From contig QNAP01000059.1 in the NCBI GenBank assembly GCA_003641795.1, positions 1 to 8,829 of the forward strand: 8,829 nucleotides of DNA, written 5' to 3'. Every line of letters starts with the position of its first letter. Positions within the stretch are counted from its first letter, which is position 1. Below are positions 1-6,100 of the stretch, one piece after another. The notes under the pieces were generated by a model that saw only the letters and a list, made by a program, of their open reading frames with translations, was not told the DNA's origin and did not search any database. The DNA comes from Thermotogae bacterium. GTDB taxonomy: Bacteria > Thermotogota > Thermotogae > UBA12178. A program made the translations under genes and the position numbers.

Positions 1-168
1 AACATATTGGAGAGGGTGAGCAAGGAACTGAAAAGATGCAGCAAAATAATAGGAGTGTTTCCGAAGGAAGAATCGTTGATAAGACTTGCGGTTGTGATGT
101 TGATAGATATAAACGAAGAATGGTTAACAGGAAGGAGGCATCTCAACACGGAGGGGAGCGGCTTATGA
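1..168 (+). CDS. IS256-family (Mutator-type) transposase, C-terminal 55 residues, cut by the window edge
   Basis: The frame is open from base 1 to a TGA at 166-168, so the start lies outside the window. The encoded tail has the hallmark end of IS256/Mutator transposases: N-x-LERV-x-KE-x-KR, then IIGVFP-x-EESLIRL, then EEWLTGRRHL close to the C-terminus. In the family this tail follows the DDE catalytic domain and is the best-conserved C-terminal signature. The enzyme would cut and join the ends of its own element. Whether the gene is intact cannot be judged here, but the 3' end shows no damage. A terminal inverted repeat follows within 40 bases, as expected for this family. Confidence 0.9.
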   Translation, partial: NILERVSKELKRCSKIIGVFPKEESLIRLAVVMLIDINEEWLTGRRHLNTEGSGL

Positions 169-180
169 TGGGATATAGGA

Positions 181-208
181 CTTTTTACAGCAATTTCTTG
201 ACACAGCC
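181..208 (+). mobile_element. Right terminal inverted repeat of the IS256-family element
   Basis: The segment reads TTTTTACAGCAATTTCTTG followed by ACACAGCC. Read inwards from the outside it begins GGCTGTGTCAAGAAATTGC. IS256-family elements typically end this way, with an outer GTGTCAA-like block and an inner TTTTACA-like block, a short distance after the transposase stop. The element boundary is therefore placed at about 208. Bases 209-217 (TACAACTAT) would be one copy of the 8-9 base target duplication. The left end is outside the window, so neither the partner repeat nor the duplication can be checked. Confidence 0.65.
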
Positions 209-254
209 TACAACTATCCTCACACCTACATGTTTTACAAGTTCAAAGGGCGCC

Positions 255-1502
255 TTAAGTAGGTAGTTCCTTTCCTCGAAGTGCTATCAGTAACATCACC
301 GCTACCAGGAGGGATGCTCCTCCTGCGCCGTAGTATAGAAGGTGCACGGGTACTCTGTCTACGAGATAGCCGTAGATCACCGAGCCTAAGGGTGTCATAC
401 CACTGCTAACCATGATTAGGAAGGAGTAAGCCCTTCCTCTCACATGAGATGGAGTCATCTTTTGAAAGGCTGTTTCCAAAGGGACGTTTACTAAAGGATT
501 GAGAAATCCCATGATCAAGATGAAGATAAAGAAGAAACCGAATAAGACTAATCTTCCAAGCTTTGGTATAACAGAAGGCGTAACCAACACACCAAGCAGT
601 ATTACTGGAATCTCAAAGAGAAAGAGCGATATCTTCGCAACCTTCCACATATTCCTTTTGGCAAGGTAGACCGTTATCGAAAAATTCGCAATGAGAGCGC
701 CCAGAGTGAACGCAGATTCGAGAATTCCAAATGCTTGAGCTGAAAATTTAACCACTTCTCTGACTGTGTATGGATACACCACCATGAAAAGCGGAGAACT
801 AAGAAAATTCAAAAACAGTGCGAAGATCAAAATGGTTCTGATCAACGAATGACTCCATACGAACATAAAACCTTCCTTTAGGTCTTCCAAAACTTTGGAC
901 AAGCGAGTCGAATGTTTTTTGATGCTCTGTTTGTAGGCTATAAATATCTCACTCACAGCGGAAGCGATAAAAGAAATGCCGTTTGCCAGGAACACAACAG
1001 CGATTCCGTAAAACCCATAGAGCACACCTCCAATGGCAGGGCCCACGATCTGAGGGAAGATTCTCACCATGCCCATGATGGAGTTCGCCCTCATCAAAAA
1101 ATCTTGAGGGACGATATCTGGAAACATCGCGCCAGTGGGTATCTCAAAGAGGTTGTCCATTATCGCCATGGCTATTTGAGAGACATAGAGCATGGGAAAG
1201 GTGATAGAATCTCTAAAGGCGAGGAATGCCAGAAAGCATATCAAGAAACCTCTTAGAAAGTCCATCAAGACCATGAGAAGTTTTCTGTACCACCTGTCAC
1301 CAATAATGCCCGCAACCGGCATGAAGAAAATTCTTGGGATCATATAGGCAATTGTCATCGTGGCCACTGCGCTTCCTGAATGTGTGAGGTCGAGAACGAA
1401 CAATGGGATCGCGACCGCTTGAATGGAACTTCCAAGTATCGAAACGAAGCGTCCAAGTGCGAGAAGTACAAAATTCCTTTTCCAGAGCGCCGTCGCCTTC
1501 AT
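255..1502 (-). CDS. MFS transporter, drug:H+ antiporter-3 (MefA/EntS-like) type exporter
   Basis: Integral membrane protein of 415 residues, close to the usual 400-420, with about 12 hydrophobic segments. It carries the early motif RFVSILGSS...PLFVLDLTHSGSA and the MFS loop motif G-x-x-GDRWYRK near residues 65-74, between helices 2 and 3. The family exports drugs, macrolides or siderophore-like molecules using the proton gradient; the substrate here is unknown. The start is placed at the ATG at 1502 because a GGAGG site (1509-1513) sits 6 bases upstream. A longer frame to 1565 would add 21 residues without a good ribosome site. The gene is single, divergent from radA, and ends 46 bases from the IS right end. 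No terminator hairpin is visible after its stop. Confidence 0.88.
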   Translation of the reverse strand: MKATALWKRNFVLLALGRFVSILGSSIQAVAIPLFVLDLTHSGSAVATMTIAYMIPRIFFMPVAGIIGDRWYRKLLMVLMDFLRGFLICFLAFLAFRDSITFPMLYVSQIAMAIMDNLFEIPTGAMFPDIVPQDFLMRANSIMGMVRIFPQIVGPAIGGVLYGFYGIAVVFLANGISFIASAVSEIFIAYKQSIKKHSTRLSKVLEDLKEGFMFVWSHSLIRTILIFALFLNFLSSPLFMVVYPYTVREVVKFSAQAFGILESAFTLGALIANFSITVYLAKRNMWKVAKISLFLFEIPVILLGVLVTPSVIPKLGRLVLFGFFFIFILIMGFLNPLVNVPLETAFQKMTPSHVRGRAYSFLIMVSSGMTPLGSVIYGYLVDRVPVHLLYYGAGGASLLVAVMLLIALRGKELPT

Positions 1503-1567
1503 TTTCTTCCTCCTTCCAATTGTTTTGAGAATGAGTGAAGCACGAGCAGGGACGAGCAGATTCATTC

Positions 1568-1604
1568 ATCATAAATATTCTAACATCAAGTTCAATTTTG
1601 TTAA
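1568..1604 (-). promoter_or_regulatory. Candidate sigma-A promoter(s) for the MFS gene
   Basis: On the minus strand two overlapping promoter-like pairs can be read. The first is TTGAAC (1590-1595), a 16-base spacer and TATGAT (1568-1573). The second is TTAACA (1599-1604), a 16-base spacer and TAGAAT (1577-1582). Either would start transcription some 50-70 bases before the ATG at 1502. The surrounding sequence is AT-rich compared with the genes. Confidence 0.4.
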
Positions 1605-1656
1605 TGTACAAATCATATTTTATGAGTTACACATCTAAAAATGCAAGCTACCATAT

Positions 1657-1666
1657 GAGTATACTC
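1657..1666. promoter_or_regulatory. Perfect 10-base palindrome GAGTATACTC in the divergent intergenic region
   Basis: GAGTATACTC is its own reverse complement. It lies upstream of both the MFS promoter candidate and radA, where an operator would be expected, but no regulator gene is adjacent. The site could be chance: it is a single copy and has no recognisable regulator signature. A related but shorter palindrome, GAGTACTC, occurs at 8581-8588 inside structured element A. Confidence 0.25.
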
Positions 1667-1691
1667 GAAGGGCACGGACTCAGCTCAGTTT

Positions 1692-1720
1692 TCGGCTTTA
1701 ATAAATGATCGTAAAGTCGA
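1692..1720. other. Short hairpin in the MFS-radA intergenic region
   Basis: TCGGCTTTA (1692-1700) pairs with TAAAGTCGA (1712-1720): nine pairs with one G-U wobble on the plus strand, and an 11-base loop. There is no T-run after it on either strand, so it is not a standard terminator. Its role is unknown. Together with the palindromes at 1657 and 1755 it suggests this otherwise gene-free stretch (1566-1880) carries regulatory structure. Confidence 0.3.
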
Positions 1721-1754
1721 CATGCTCTCTGGAAGTTTCAATGCTTTCTCAGTG

Positions 1755-1770
1755 CCTTATTCAAATAAGG
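1755..1770. promoter_or_regulatory. Operator-like palindrome CCTTATTCAAATAAGG
   Basis: Two perfect 7-base arms, CCTTATT and AATAAGG, are separated by CA. A two-base centre cannot form an RNA loop, so the symmetry fits a dimeric DNA-binding protein site better. The TTATTNNAATAA core resembles the AT-rich operators of winged-helix regulators such as MarR or ArsR types. That resemblance is general and no regulator gene is present here. It sits about 110 bases upstream of the radA start. Confidence 0.35.
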
Positions 1771-1842
1771 GTCGGTTTCCAAAGAAATGAGAACCCGAGT
1801 TTCGACGCATTTTGACGTGGGATGATTTTATCACTGGTAGTG

Positions 1843-1848
1843 TAGAAT
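1843..1848 (+). promoter_or_regulatory. Candidate -10 element (TAGAAT) for the radA operon
   Basis: TAGAAT lies 32 bases before the radA start. The same hexamer appears as the best -10 candidate for cysS and as one of two for the MFS gene. No good -35 is found at the normal distance. A TTGACG at 1812-1817 is 25 bases away, which is too far. The assignment is therefore weak. Confidence 0.25.
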
Positions 1849-1880
1849 CAACATGTGCATACACAAAGTGGGGGATCTTC

Positions 1881-3221
1881 TTGGCGAAAAAGCGTACCAT
1901 TTACGTGTGTGAGAGTTGCGGATACGAGTCTCCAAGATGGTTCGGTCGGTGTCCGTCATGCGGGGAATGGAACACGGCAAAACATCTCGCAATCGAGCCG
2001 GAAAAGGGATCCGAATTTGAACGCCTGGAACCCATTCCCATTATCGAAGTTCCCGACACGGAAACGGAGAGAATTCCTACTGGTTTCGTCGAATTGGACC
2101 GGATACTCGGTGGAGGAATCGTACCTGGGAGTGTGGTCCTGATCGGCGGCGAACCGGGAATCGGTAAGAGTACCTTAATGATGCAGGTATCCGCATCACT
2201 GGCATCGAAGGGAAACGTTTACTACGTCTCCGGCGAGGAATCCGCAGCCCAGCTGAAATCCAGAGCGGGAAGACTTAAAGCGTTGAGAGAGAATCTGTAC
2301 CTGAGTCCTGATCCCACCGTGGATAGAGTGATGAAGAATTTTTCTTCGCCTCTCCTTGTGGTTTTTGACTCCCTTCAGACTATGAGAGTATCCACTACGG
2401 AAACCCTCCCTGGGAGCGTTTCTCAGGTAAGGGACAGCGTGATGAAGGTTATGGAGATGGCCAAAAGGAAAGGTGTCGCTATCTTTCTGGTGGGACACGT
2501 CACTAAGGAAGGACAGATCGCCGGGCCAAAATTGGTGGAACATCTGGTAGATGTGGTGATCTATTTCGAAGGTGAACAACGGGAAGAGCTCAGAGTTCTG
2601 AGAACCGTAAAGAACCGGTTCGGCCCTTCAGGAGAGGTGGCGCTCTTTGAAATGACGGATACGGGGTTGAAAGAAATCACCAATCCATCGGCTATCCTAC
2701 CTTCTGAGCTTTCCGGTGCCCCTGGGGTCGCTTTTGGTGTTACCGTAGAAGGAACAAGGCCCATCTGTATCGAGATACAAGCGCTCGTGAGCAAGACGCA
2801 GTTTGGAGCTCCACGGAGAACTGCGTTGGGTGTAGATCCAGCACGCCTAACGGTTCTGAGTGCTGTTCTGGCTAGACACTTGAAGTTACCGTTGGAATAC
2901 AGGGATATCTACGTCGGCGTCATGGGCGGTTTGAGGATTACAGACCCCACAACCGATCTCTCACTGGCAGGAGCGATATTGAGCTCTTTCTTTGACATCC
3001 CATTGCCTCCAGCTACATCTTTGATAGGAGAGATCGGTCTCGACGGTGGAGTGAGGGCTTCTTCAAGCTTTTCAAAACGGTTGAAGGTGGCAGGATCATC
3101 CGGTTTCAAGAGGGTCTGGGGGCCGGAGGCAAGCGATGGAGCCGTGGGAATCGAGCTTGTAAGGATAGATCATGTTAGGGAATTGGGAAGGCTTTTGACG
3201 AGTCTTGCACGGGAGGGATGA
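1881..3221 (+). CDS. radA: DNA repair protein RadA (Sms), RecA-like ATPase with zinc finger and Lon-like domain
   Basis: RadA is a RecA-related ATPase that drives branch migration and helps process recombination intermediates. The 446-residue product has the complete family layout: a four-cysteine zinc finger (C10, C13, C24, C27), Walker A GEPGIGKST at 90-98, Walker B LLVVFD near 158-163, the RadA-specific KNRFG motif at 244-248, and a C-terminal Lon-protease-like domain from about 275. The start is set at the TTG at 1881, giving MAKKRTIYVCESCGYE, which matches the usual RadA N-terminus. A GGGGG tract lies about 6 bases upstream. An in-frame start at 1812 would add 23 non-family residues. The gene leads the five-gene run, and the ribosome site of glpX lies inside its last codons. 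Confidence 0.96.
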   Translation: MAKKRTIYVCESCGYESPRWFGRCPSCGEWNTAKHLAIEPEKGSEFERLEPIPIIEVPDTETERIPTGFVELDRILGGGIVPGSVVLIGGEPGIGKSTLMMQVSASLASKGNVYYVSGEESAAQLKSRAGRLKALRENLYLSPDPTVDRVMKNFSSPLLVVFDSLQTMRVSTTETLPGSVSQVRDSVMKVMEMAKRKGVAIFLVGHVTKEGQIAGPKLVEHLVDVVIYFEGEQREELRVLRTVKNRFGPSGEVALFEMTDTGLKEITNPSAILPSELSGAPGVAFGVTVEGTRPICIEIQALVSKTQFGAPRRTALGVDPARLTVLSAVLARHLKLPLEYRDIYVGVMGGLRITDPTTDLSLAGAILSSFFDIPLPPATSLIGEIGLDGGVRASSSFSKRLKVAGSSGFKRVWGPEASDGAVGIELVRIDHVRELGRLLTSLAREG

Positions 3222-3223
3222 AA

Positions 3224-4228
3224 ATGCTCAGGGAGATCACACTCGACCTCGTTAGAGTTACCGAAGCTGCCGCGTTGGTGAGCAGCATGTATTTGGGCAG
3301 AGGCGATAAGGAAGCAGTGGATCGGGCGGCTGTGGACGCCATGCGAGGAATGTTGGACTACATATCCATGAAAGCCACTGTGGTGATAGGTGAGGGAGAA
3401 AAAGACGAAGCGCCGATGCTCTACATTGGTGAAAAGGTGGGGACGTGGGAACCAGCTTCTCCAGAGTACGATATAGCTGTTGATCCGGTGGACGGGACAA
3501 GATTGGTAGCCTTTGGACTTCCCAACGCCATCAGTGTACTGGCCGCAGCAGAAAAGGGGGCCATTATGTACTTGCCCACTTTTTATAGCTGGAAGTTGGC
3601 GGTGGGACCAGAGTTAGCGGGAAAGCTCGACATCAACGTGAGCATCGCCGAAAACTTGAAGAAGGCGTCTGAAGTGTTAGGAGTTAAGATTTCCGAGATT
3701 ACCGTGGTAGTTCTCAACCGCGATAGGCACAGAACCATTATCGAAGAGATAAGAGAAGCAGGGGCGCGGATAAAACTGATAAGCGATGGCGACGTTGCAG
3801 CAGCCATAGCTACAGCCATTCCTGGAAGTGGTGTGGACATCTACATGGGCATCGGTGGTTCTCCCGAAGCGATTCTCTCAGCTGCTGCCCTCAGGTGTTT
3901 GGGTGGGGAAATACAAACGAAACTCTGGCCGTACAACGAGGAAGAAAAGGAAGAGGTTATCAGCGCCGGATACGATCTTGGAAAGGTCTACAAAACTGAG
4001 GACCTTGTGGGAGGAGAGGATATTGTCTTTGTCGCTACCGGCATCACAACTGGAGATTTTCTCGGCGGTGTTAAATATTTCAAAAACAAGGTTATCACTG
4101 AATCCATAGCGATGAGGGTGAAGAGTCGCACCGTGAGAAAGATTGTGGCGTACCACGATGTCGAACACAAGAACGTGCCTTTGAGATCCCGTGGAGGGGA
4201 CGTGAGGTTCATTGAACTTCAGCGGTGA
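3224..4228 (+). CDS. glpX: Class II fructose-1,6-bisphosphatase (GlpX)
   Basis: GlpX hydrolyses fructose 1,6-bisphosphate to fructose 6-phosphate in gluconeogenesis, using divalent metal ions in the cytoplasm. The 334-residue protein has the family motifs IGEGEKDEAPM (55-65) and DPVDGT (87-92), which bind metal and substrate in the lithium-sensitive phosphatase fold, plus LISDGDVAAA and GGSPEA further on. The ATG at 3224 is preferred: a GGGAGGG site (3211-3217) lies 6 bases upstream, and the product begins MLREITLDLVRVTEAAALVS as in the family. An ATG at 3218 directly abuts that site. The radA stop falls between the ribosome site and the start, so translation of the two genes is probably coupled. 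Its last codons contain a candidate ECF promoter for the next gene. Confidence 0.95.
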   Translation: MLREITLDLVRVTEAAALVSSMYLGRGDKEAVDRAAVDAMRGMLDYISMKATVVIGEGEKDEAPMLYIGEKVGTWEPASPEYDIAVDPVDGTRLVAFGLPNAISVLAAAEKGAIMYLPTFYSWKLAVGPELAGKLDINVSIAENLKKASEVLGVKISEITVVVLNRDRHRTIIEEIREAGARIKLISDGDVAAAIATAIPGSGVDIYMGIGGSPEAILSAAALRCLGGEIQTKLWPYNEEEKEEVISAGYDLGKVYKTEDLVGGEDIVFVATGITTGDFLGGVKYFKNKVITESIAMRVKSRTVRKIVAYHDVEHKNVPLRSRGGDVRFIELQR

Positions 4229-4242
4229 AAAGCCTGTCAAAC
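4214..4242 (+). promoter_or_regulatory. Candidate ECF-type (sigma-E-like) autoregulatory promoter
   Basis: GAACTT (4214-4219) is followed by 16 bases and then GTCAAA (4236-4241). This matches the classic GGAACTT-N16-GTCnAA pattern of group RpoE promoters, except that the first base is T rather than G. It sits across the glpX stop codon, immediately before an ECF sigma gene, exactly where a self-activating promoter is usually found. Transcription would start around 4249, leaving a short leader with the AAGGGG ribosome site. The -35 half lies within codons, so coincidence is possible. Confidence 0.45.
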
Positions 4243-4263
4243 TGATGGTAAGGGGTTCAAACC

Positions 4264-4821
4264 TTGAATGAAGAACGTCTGATTCAAGGCTTGAAAAGAC
4301 GGGAAAGAGAAGCATTCGAGCGTTTCTTTTACGAATACGCATCTCGGATTGGTAGCATCGCCAAATCGTATCTGGGCAGCGACGACGTTGACGACATAGT
4401 TCAGGAGGTCTTCATGCGCGTGTTGAAAGGTATAAAACGGTTCAAGGGTGATTCGAAGCTTTCAACGTGGCTTTACAGGATCACAGTGAATGTGTGCAAT
4501 GATTTCCTGAAGAAGCGAAAAAGACACGGGGAAGTACTTGTAGACTTTGAAGATGAAGAAGAACCACCTTATTTGGAACCGACTTCGGACACAGACGTTC
4601 TAAGAGAAGTGGCTGAGGAGTTGAGTTTGGCAATGATCAACGAGATCATCGGGAAGTTACCACCAACGGACAGGCTTCTGATCACCATGAGGGACGTGAA
4701 CGGTCTGAGTTACGAGGAGATAGCGAATGCCTTAGATATTCCTGTTGGAACGGTGAAGAGTAGACTTCACTATGCACGAGAAAAGTTGAGGAAGCTGTTG
4801 CAAAGGAGTGAGAAAACGTGA
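4264..4821 (+). CDS. ECF-subfamily RNA polymerase sigma factor (RpoE-like)
   Basis: This is an alternative sigma factor of 185 residues, typical for the ECF group, which contains only regions 2 and 4. Region 2 spans about 10-82, with DDIVQEVF (43-50) and FKGDSKLSTWLYRI followed by N and D (60-80), which bind the -10 element and core polymerase. An acidic linker (DFEDEEEP) follows. Region 4 covers about 131-180 with the helix-turn-helix SYEEIANALDIPVGTVKSRL, which binds the -35. The start is TTG at 4264 with AAGGGG 8 bases upstream; it lies 35 bases after glpX. Its stop overlaps the GTG start of the next gene (GTGA), indicating translational coupling with the likely anti-sigma factor. The N-terminal half of the protein is also typical of stress-responsive, membrane-controlled members. 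Confidence 0.93.
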   Translation: MNEERLIQGLKRREREAFERFFYEYASRIGSIAKSYLGSDDVDDIVQEVFMRVLKGIKRFKGDSKLSTWLYRITVNVCNDFLKKRKRHGEVLVDFEDEEEPPYLEPTSDTDVLREVAEELSLAMINEIIGKLPPTDRLLITMRDVNGLSYEEIANALDIPVGTVKSRLHYAREKLRKLLQRSEKT

Positions 4822-5207
4822 GAGATCTCTTCGATGACTGCATCGATGGAGATGTGACAGAGATACCCTCTGAGCTCGAAAAAGATGTGGAAAGATACAG
4901 GGCCTTTGTTCGAGTATACAGTGCCCGAATTTCCTACAAACCGAGCGACAGATTGTTGGAAAGTATGTTGAAGCGGCGCAGATTCAAGAGACGTTTTGTC
5001 TTCAGTTTGGCGGTCGCAGTGGCAGCTATCGTGATAGGTGTTCTCGGCATCTGGAATGCGCTTGGAAGTACGTTGACAGAGCGGGAATATGCTCGCGCGG
5101 TTGAAAACGCCATAGAGACACTTTCGAGCCATCCAGTGGAGCTACCTCAACCTATCGACACCGACGACTATCTGGGAATCATCGGATTCGTCAGTGATGT
5201 TTTCTGA
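4818..5207 (+). CDS. Single-pass membrane protein, probable anti-sigma factor
   Basis: The product is 129 residues. An acidic N-terminal part (DLFDDCIDGDVTEIPSELEKDVERY) is followed by a basic patch KRRRFKRR (52-59), one hydrophobic membrane helix (about 60-79), and a roughly 50-residue C-terminal tail. By the positive-inside rule the N-terminus is cytoplasmic and the tail is outside, the topology of RseA-type anti-sigma factors. It has only one cysteine (C8) and no His-x3-Cys-x2-Cys motif, so it is not a zinc-containing anti-sigma domain. Start is GTG at 4818, overlapping the sigma stop by 4 bases, with GGAG 9 bases upstream. The assignment rests on topology and position; no sequence family is recognised with certainty. 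Confidence 0.65.
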   Translation: MRDLFDDCIDGDVTEIPSELEKDVERYRAFVRVYSARISYKPSDRLLESMLKRRRFKRRFVFSLAVAVAAIVIGVLGIWNALGSTLTEREYARAVENAIETLSSHPVELPQPIDTDDYLGIIGFVSDVF

Positions 5208-5221
5208 TGGGAGGAGTATTT

Positions 5222-6100
5222 TTGAAAAAATGTGTTACGCTTCTGGTGCTGCTTGCAACGACATTGACGATAGCGGCACCGTTGGATGGTATCCTCGAAA
5301 GATATCAGAGATCCTACTTTGAAGGCAGGAGATTTATCATCGATTTGAACTCTGGCAGTACCGTACGTTATGAGCAGGTGATCAAAGAGAAAAATGACAA
5401 GTTGGTTACCGTCATATCGCCCGAAAGAGTCGTTTGGCTTCGCTTTCAGGAAAAGTACTACATACAAAAAAATTCCGAGCTTCTCGAGCTCACCTTTCCC
5501 ATTTACGATCTCGAGGACTACTTAGTCGATGTTTTGAAGCGTGAAAACTACCAACTGCTCGCCCAAAAGCGTGATGGATCGGAGGACGTATACGTTCTAA
5601 AAAGTGGTGTCCAGGTATTCACCATTTGGATAGGAGAGGACGGGTTTATAGACAAGATCGTGAGAGAATTGCCTCCTGGTTACCGCACTGCACTGATCTA
5701 CGAATACCACGAGATAAAAGGGCTGGGCGAGACGGTTCGACGATACTGGCTACAGCACCCTGTGGTGGGCAGGATCACCTCAAACCTGTCACCAGTGCTC
5801 AGAAAAATTCCGAAGTATTTTGCATGGTCTAACTTACGATTCTTCGAGACGAAGGGAGGCAATATTCCCATCATCTATGGGATCACCAATGAAGGTTACA
5901 AAGTAACGATAATAGATCTAGACGGCTTGAACGATTCCGTGGTCACTCAGATTCTACAAAGGTTCTCTGAGAAAGAATTCTCTTTTTACGTGAAGAAAAA
6001 CCAAGATGGCTCGAAGTTCCTCTTTGTGGGAGACACCAGCAGCGAATACTTGGTGAAGCTCGCCACCGTGATCTTCGAAGAATCCGGAGAAGGTGGATGA
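5222..6100 (+). CDS. Secreted protein of unknown family, possibly an RseB/MucB-like regulator
   Basis: The 292-residue protein begins MKKCVTLLVLLATTLTIAAP, a clear signal peptide with cleavage expected around residue 18-19. C4 is too early to be a lipobox. The mature part has an N-terminal beta-rich half (DLNSGSTVRYEQVI, RVVWLRFQEKYYI, ELLELTFPIY, then VYVLKSGVQVFTIWI) that resembles LolA/RseB-type folds in pattern. A linker (HPVVGRITSN...) leads to a C-terminal half (KYFAWSNLRFFET...IPIIYGITNEGYKVTIIDLDG) that parallels the second domain of RseB/MucB. The start is TTG at 5222, because GGGAGGAG (5209-5216) sits 5 bases before it. An ATG at 5207 lacks a ribosome site and would weaken the signal peptide. 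Position third after sigma and anti-sigma genes supports a regulatory role outside the membrane. No catalytic motif is visible. Confidence 0.6.
   Translation: MKKCVTLLVLLATTLTIAAPLDGILERYQRSYFEGRRFIIDLNSGSTVRYEQVIKEKNDKLVTVISPERVVWLRFQEKYYIQKNSELLELTFPIYDLEDYLVDVLKRENYQLLAQKRDGSEDVYVLKSGVQVFTIWIGEDGFIDKIVRELPPGYRTALIYEYHEIKGLGETVRRYWLQHPVVGRITSNLSPVLRKIPKYFAWSNLRFFETKGGNIPIIYGITNEGYKVTIIDLDGLNDSVVTQILQRFSEKEFSFYVKKNQDGSKFLFVGDTSSEYLVKLATVIFEESGEGG

Noticed and set aside
36..266. 76-codon open frame at the left end
   Set aside because: It overlaps the transposase tail in another frame and crosses the IS end; the frame-1 tail has the clear IS256 signature instead.
912..1256. 114-codon open frame antisense to the MFS gene
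   Set aside because: Low-complexity His/Arg-rich translation typical of a shadow frame; no ribosome site or family pattern.
1503..1565. Longer MFS start at 1565
   Set aside because: Adds 21 residues that do not look like a transporter N-terminus, and lacks the GGAGG site that serves the ATG at 1502.
1735..1750. GTTTCAATGCTTTCTC, which resembles the start of Thermotoga-type CRISPR repeats (GTTTCAAT...)
   Set aside because: Only about the first 8-12 bases fit, the typical GGAAAC/GAAAC end is not at the right distance, and there is no second copy or spacer pattern in the window.
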